The position numbers and the translations under genes were made by a program. 5,665 nt of DNA, taken from assembly GCA_017503445.1 (NCBI GenBank), contig JAFVTB010000032.1, positions 1-5,665 on the forward strand. The letters run 5' to 3'. This document shows positions 3,365 to 5,665 of this stretch, in pieces. Under the pieces are notes generated by a model. The model saw only the letters and a program-made list of their open reading frames with translations, ran no database searches and was not told the DNA's origin. Origin of the DNA: Clostridia bacterium (GTDB taxonomy: Bacteria > Bacillota > Clostridia > Christensenellales > UBA1242). How positions within the stretch are numbered: position 1 is the stretch's first letter; each line of letters begins with the position of its first letter.

Positions 3365-5665
3365 ATGAAGAAAATTATTAAGAATGTTTCTTTGGCAATG
3401 GCACTTGTTGCCGGTGCAACACTTGCAACACCTGCAATTGCACAAGTGAACGTTCATGCCGCATCAACGCCTTCATGCGATGTGGTTGCAAATTATTTGC
3501 AAATCCAAAACTTCAAGGCCACTGCAAATGTTGGTGAAGAATATGAATTTACAACACATGATGTGCTTGTTCCTGGTGTAGGAACGGCTGCTGCAGACAC
3601 CGTTAAGATTACACTGAAAAACCCTTATGGTGCGGAAGTGGAACTTGACGCCGACAACAAGTTTACGCCAACCATCCAGGGCAAATACGTTGCAACTTAT
3701 GAAGTGAGCAACGGCACAGAAACTGCGACTGCAGATTTTGAAATCAATGTGAAGGGTGTGTCAAAAGACATCACTTTGTCTTTGCCTGCAAACAGTGCAA
3801 AAATCATCCCAGCCAAAGTTGCAACCGAAACAAATGGCAATGAAACACGCATTGAACTTCCAACCGCAATTTTGAAAGATGCAAAAGGCAATGTGCTTGA
3901 TGCCACAGCCGCTGGGCTTACTGTTTCAGTTACTGCAACGGCAACAAACGAAGCAACTGCAGTGATTGAAGACAACAATTTGGTTATTGATAAAAACATT
4001 CAAAAAAGCGCAATTTATAAAGTTCGTTATGAAGCGCGCGAAGACACAAAACTTGTTGCATACAAGGTTGTTGAAATTGTTGCTGAAAAAGATTTCAAAG
4101 CACACGACTATAAATATAACTATGTTGGCACAAAACCAACCACCGCTGAAATTGGTGTTGAAAAAATCTTGCCTGGTGTTGAAGCAATCAGTACAAAAGA
4201 TGGCAGCAAAGTCAATGTTTATTATGAAGTTGAAGTTAAACACAAAAACATAACCTATAAGGCAACAGATACAAACCAAAAAGTTTTGAAAGTTAATGAT
4301 GACGGTCAATATATATTCACCGCACCTGCTGAAGGCGATTACACAATCACCTATAAAATCAACGATTACACTAACAAAGTTCCAAGCACAGATTCAACCA
4401 GCTTTATTATCAGTGATGTAAAAGATAACATCGCCCCAACCCCAATGGTGACATTGCCTTATTCATTCAGTGAAGGCACAGATGTTGATGCTGTTGAAGT
4501 GTTCAACGAAGTTTGGACAGGCGATGATATTATGCTTCTGCCAATCTATGCAACAGACCATGCAAATGGCTTTGTTGATGACAACTTGACACTTTATCGT
4601 CAAATCGTCAACAACACCAATAAACAAGTTGTGTTTGATGAAAGCGTTTATGCAAATAAAAATCAATATGCAAACAAAGCCCTTGTGTTTAATGCATCAG
4701 GTACACTTTCAGATCGCACCGCAAAAATGAATGGTGAAGATGTAACAATTCTTGCAACAGATATGCATCAAGTTACAGAATATGAAAATGACCCATTATT
4801 CGAACTTGAAGATGGCACATATATTATTAAATATATTGCCAAAGATAAACTCAGCGGCAAAGCAGAAGTAACCCTGCCACTTACACTTGTGATTGATTCA
4901 AACTATGATAAAGAAGGTGTTACCAAGGCCCCAACCGTGAAATTTTCAACCAAAACAGCACTTCCTTCAAGTGTGAACCCAGAAGATGTTGTGAAATTTG
5001 ATGCACCAGCTGCAACTCAAGAAAAAGATGGCAATTTCTCTGACACATATCTTACAACTCAAGTAACCTACAAAACTTCTGCAAACGGCACCACATGGGT
5101 TGATGGCACAGACGATATCATCGCTTATGATAAAGATGCAGATGAATACACTCTTACAATTCCATCACTTGAAGCCATCAACACTGCTGGTTATAAACAA
5201 ATCAAAATCATTGCATCTTCAATCAATGATGCAGGCAAAATTGGCACAGCAGAAAAAGTGATCAAAATTCTTGGCACAGGTGACGAATCACCTACAACCA
5301 TCACTGATGTAAACATCGATGCTTGTCAAAATGGCAAAGTTGGCGATCAAACAGCCCTTCCAACAGTTGAATACACCGATGACATGGCGAAAAACGTGAA
5401 TGTTGAAGTGTCAATTGTGGACAAAGCCGGCAACACCTACACCGCACAAAACATGCTGTATGAACTTTCTGGCAACACAATCACTGCAACAAATGCATAT
5501 TTTGTTCCAGAAGCTGAAGGTGAATACACCATCACCTATATCTCAACTGATGCAAGCAATAACAAAACTGTGATTTCATTCAATATGGTTGTTGGTGCAA
5601 ACCCAGAAACCTTTGATGCAGATTTTGTGAACCTTCCATCAACCATTAATGGTGGAACAGCTGAA
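3365..5665 (+). CDS. large secreted surface protein with repeated Ig-like modules (3' partial)
   Basis: The frame is open from the ATG at 3365 to the last base, giving 767 residues with no stop. A Sec signal peptide is clear: K2, K3 and K6, a hydrophobic stretch (8-22), and cleavage likely after AIA (26) or VHA (32). The mature part is a chain of beta-rich modules, each ending in a G-x-Y-x-x-x-Y type strand pair as in bacterial Ig-like folds: GKYVATYEVS (Y108), IYKVRYEA (Y218), GDYTITYKIND (Y326), GTYIIKYIAKD (Y486), GYKQIKIIASS (Y610) and GEYTITYISTDASNNK (Y721). Five of the six are followed by a strand with alternating hydrophobics. This resembles the DUF5011/Big-type repeats of adhesins and S-layer-like proteins, judged by eye. 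Only two Cys are visible (C38, C654). No LPXTG, S-layer homology or other anchor is seen, but the C-terminus lies outside. Adhesin, S-layer component and cell-wall-bound enzyme with Ig spacers all remain possible. Confidence 0.88.
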   Translation, partial: MKKIIKNVSLAMALVAGATLATPAIAQVNVHAASTPSCDVVANYLQIQNFKATANVGEEYEFTTHDVLVPGVGTAAADTVKITLKNPYGAEVELDADNKFTPTIQGKYVATYEVSNGTETATADFEINVKGVSKDITLSLPANSAKIIPAKVATETNGNETRIELPTAILKDAKGNVLDATAAGLTVSVTATATNEATAVIEDNNLVIDKNIQKSAIYKVRYEAREDTKLVAYKVVEIVAEKDFKAHDYKYNYVGTKPTTAEIGVEKILPGVEAISTKDGSKVNVYYEVEVKHKNITYKATDTNQKVLKVNDDGQYIFTAPAEGDYTITYKINDYTNKVPSTDSTSFIISDVKDNIAPTPMVTLPYSFSEGTDVDAVEVFNEVWTGDDIMLLPIYATDHANGFVDDNLTLYRQIVNNTNKQVVFDESVYANKNQYANKALVFNASGTLSDRTAKMNGEDVTILATDMHQVTEYENDPLFELEDGTYIIKYIAKDKLSGKAEVTLPLTLVIDSNYDKEGVTKAPTVKFSTKTALPSSVNPEDVVKFDAPAATQEKDGNFSDTYLTTQVTYKTSANGTTWVDGTDDIIAYDKDADEYTLTIPSLEAINTAGYKQIKIIASSINDAGKIGTAEKVIKILGTGDESPTTITDVNIDACQNGKVGDQTALPTVEYTDDMAKNVNVEVSIVDKAGNTYTAQNMLYELSGNTITATNAYFVPEAEGEYTITYISTDASNNKTVISFNMVVGANPETFDADFVNLPSTINGGTAE

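Noticed and set aside
3697..4309. Open frames in other registers within the surface protein gene
   Set aside because: They are shadows of a continuous 767-codon frame that has a signal peptide, ribosome binding site and promoter.
1..5665. CRISPR array, integrase, transposase or toxin-antitoxin pair
   Set aside because: I looked for regularly spaced repeats and for matching protein motifs on both strands and saw none.

Overview
The window looks like a piece of a low-GC Gram-positive (Bacillota/Clostridia-like) chromosome, probably from an uncultured lineage. The signs are AT-rich DNA, strong AGGAGG ribosome binding sites, TTGACA-type promoters, a lipoprotein signal, and a secreted multi-domain surface protein. 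The genetic code is standard: Trp is TGG, and TGA ends two of the genes. The lineage is an inference, because there is no rRNA or other marker gene here.

Layout from left to right: (1) the 3' end of an unrecognised Lys/Ala/Glu-rich gene, closed by a symmetrical Rho-independent terminator; (2) a small predicted lipoprotein with a PepSY-like tail; (3) a two-gene housekeeping unit, nucleoside diphosphate kinase (ndk) followed 26 nt later by the ribosome-associated GTPase hflX, driven by a promoter whose -35 box overlaps the lipoprotein stop codon; (4) a compact intergenic region that starts directly after the hflX stop and can fold into four perfect stems (an 11-bp outer stem enclosing three hairpins), followed by a C8A9 homopolymer and a second, bidirectional terminator; (5) on the minus strand, a small Gly/Cys-rich protein with 13 Cys in 93 residues and a duplicated 20-residue CDPC unit; (6) a 290-nt divergent intergenic region with a good plus-strand promoter; (7) a large secreted protein of repeated Ig-like beta-sandwich modules that runs off the right edge.

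The ndk-hflX pair is ordinary core machinery (nucleotide balance and ribosome rescue or quality control). The lipoprotein, the Cys-rich protein and the Ig-like protein are all plausibly envelope-associated, but nothing in the sequence shows that they work together. The two places most worth a second look are the cloverleaf-like element after hflX and the CDPC-duplicated small protein that converges on it.
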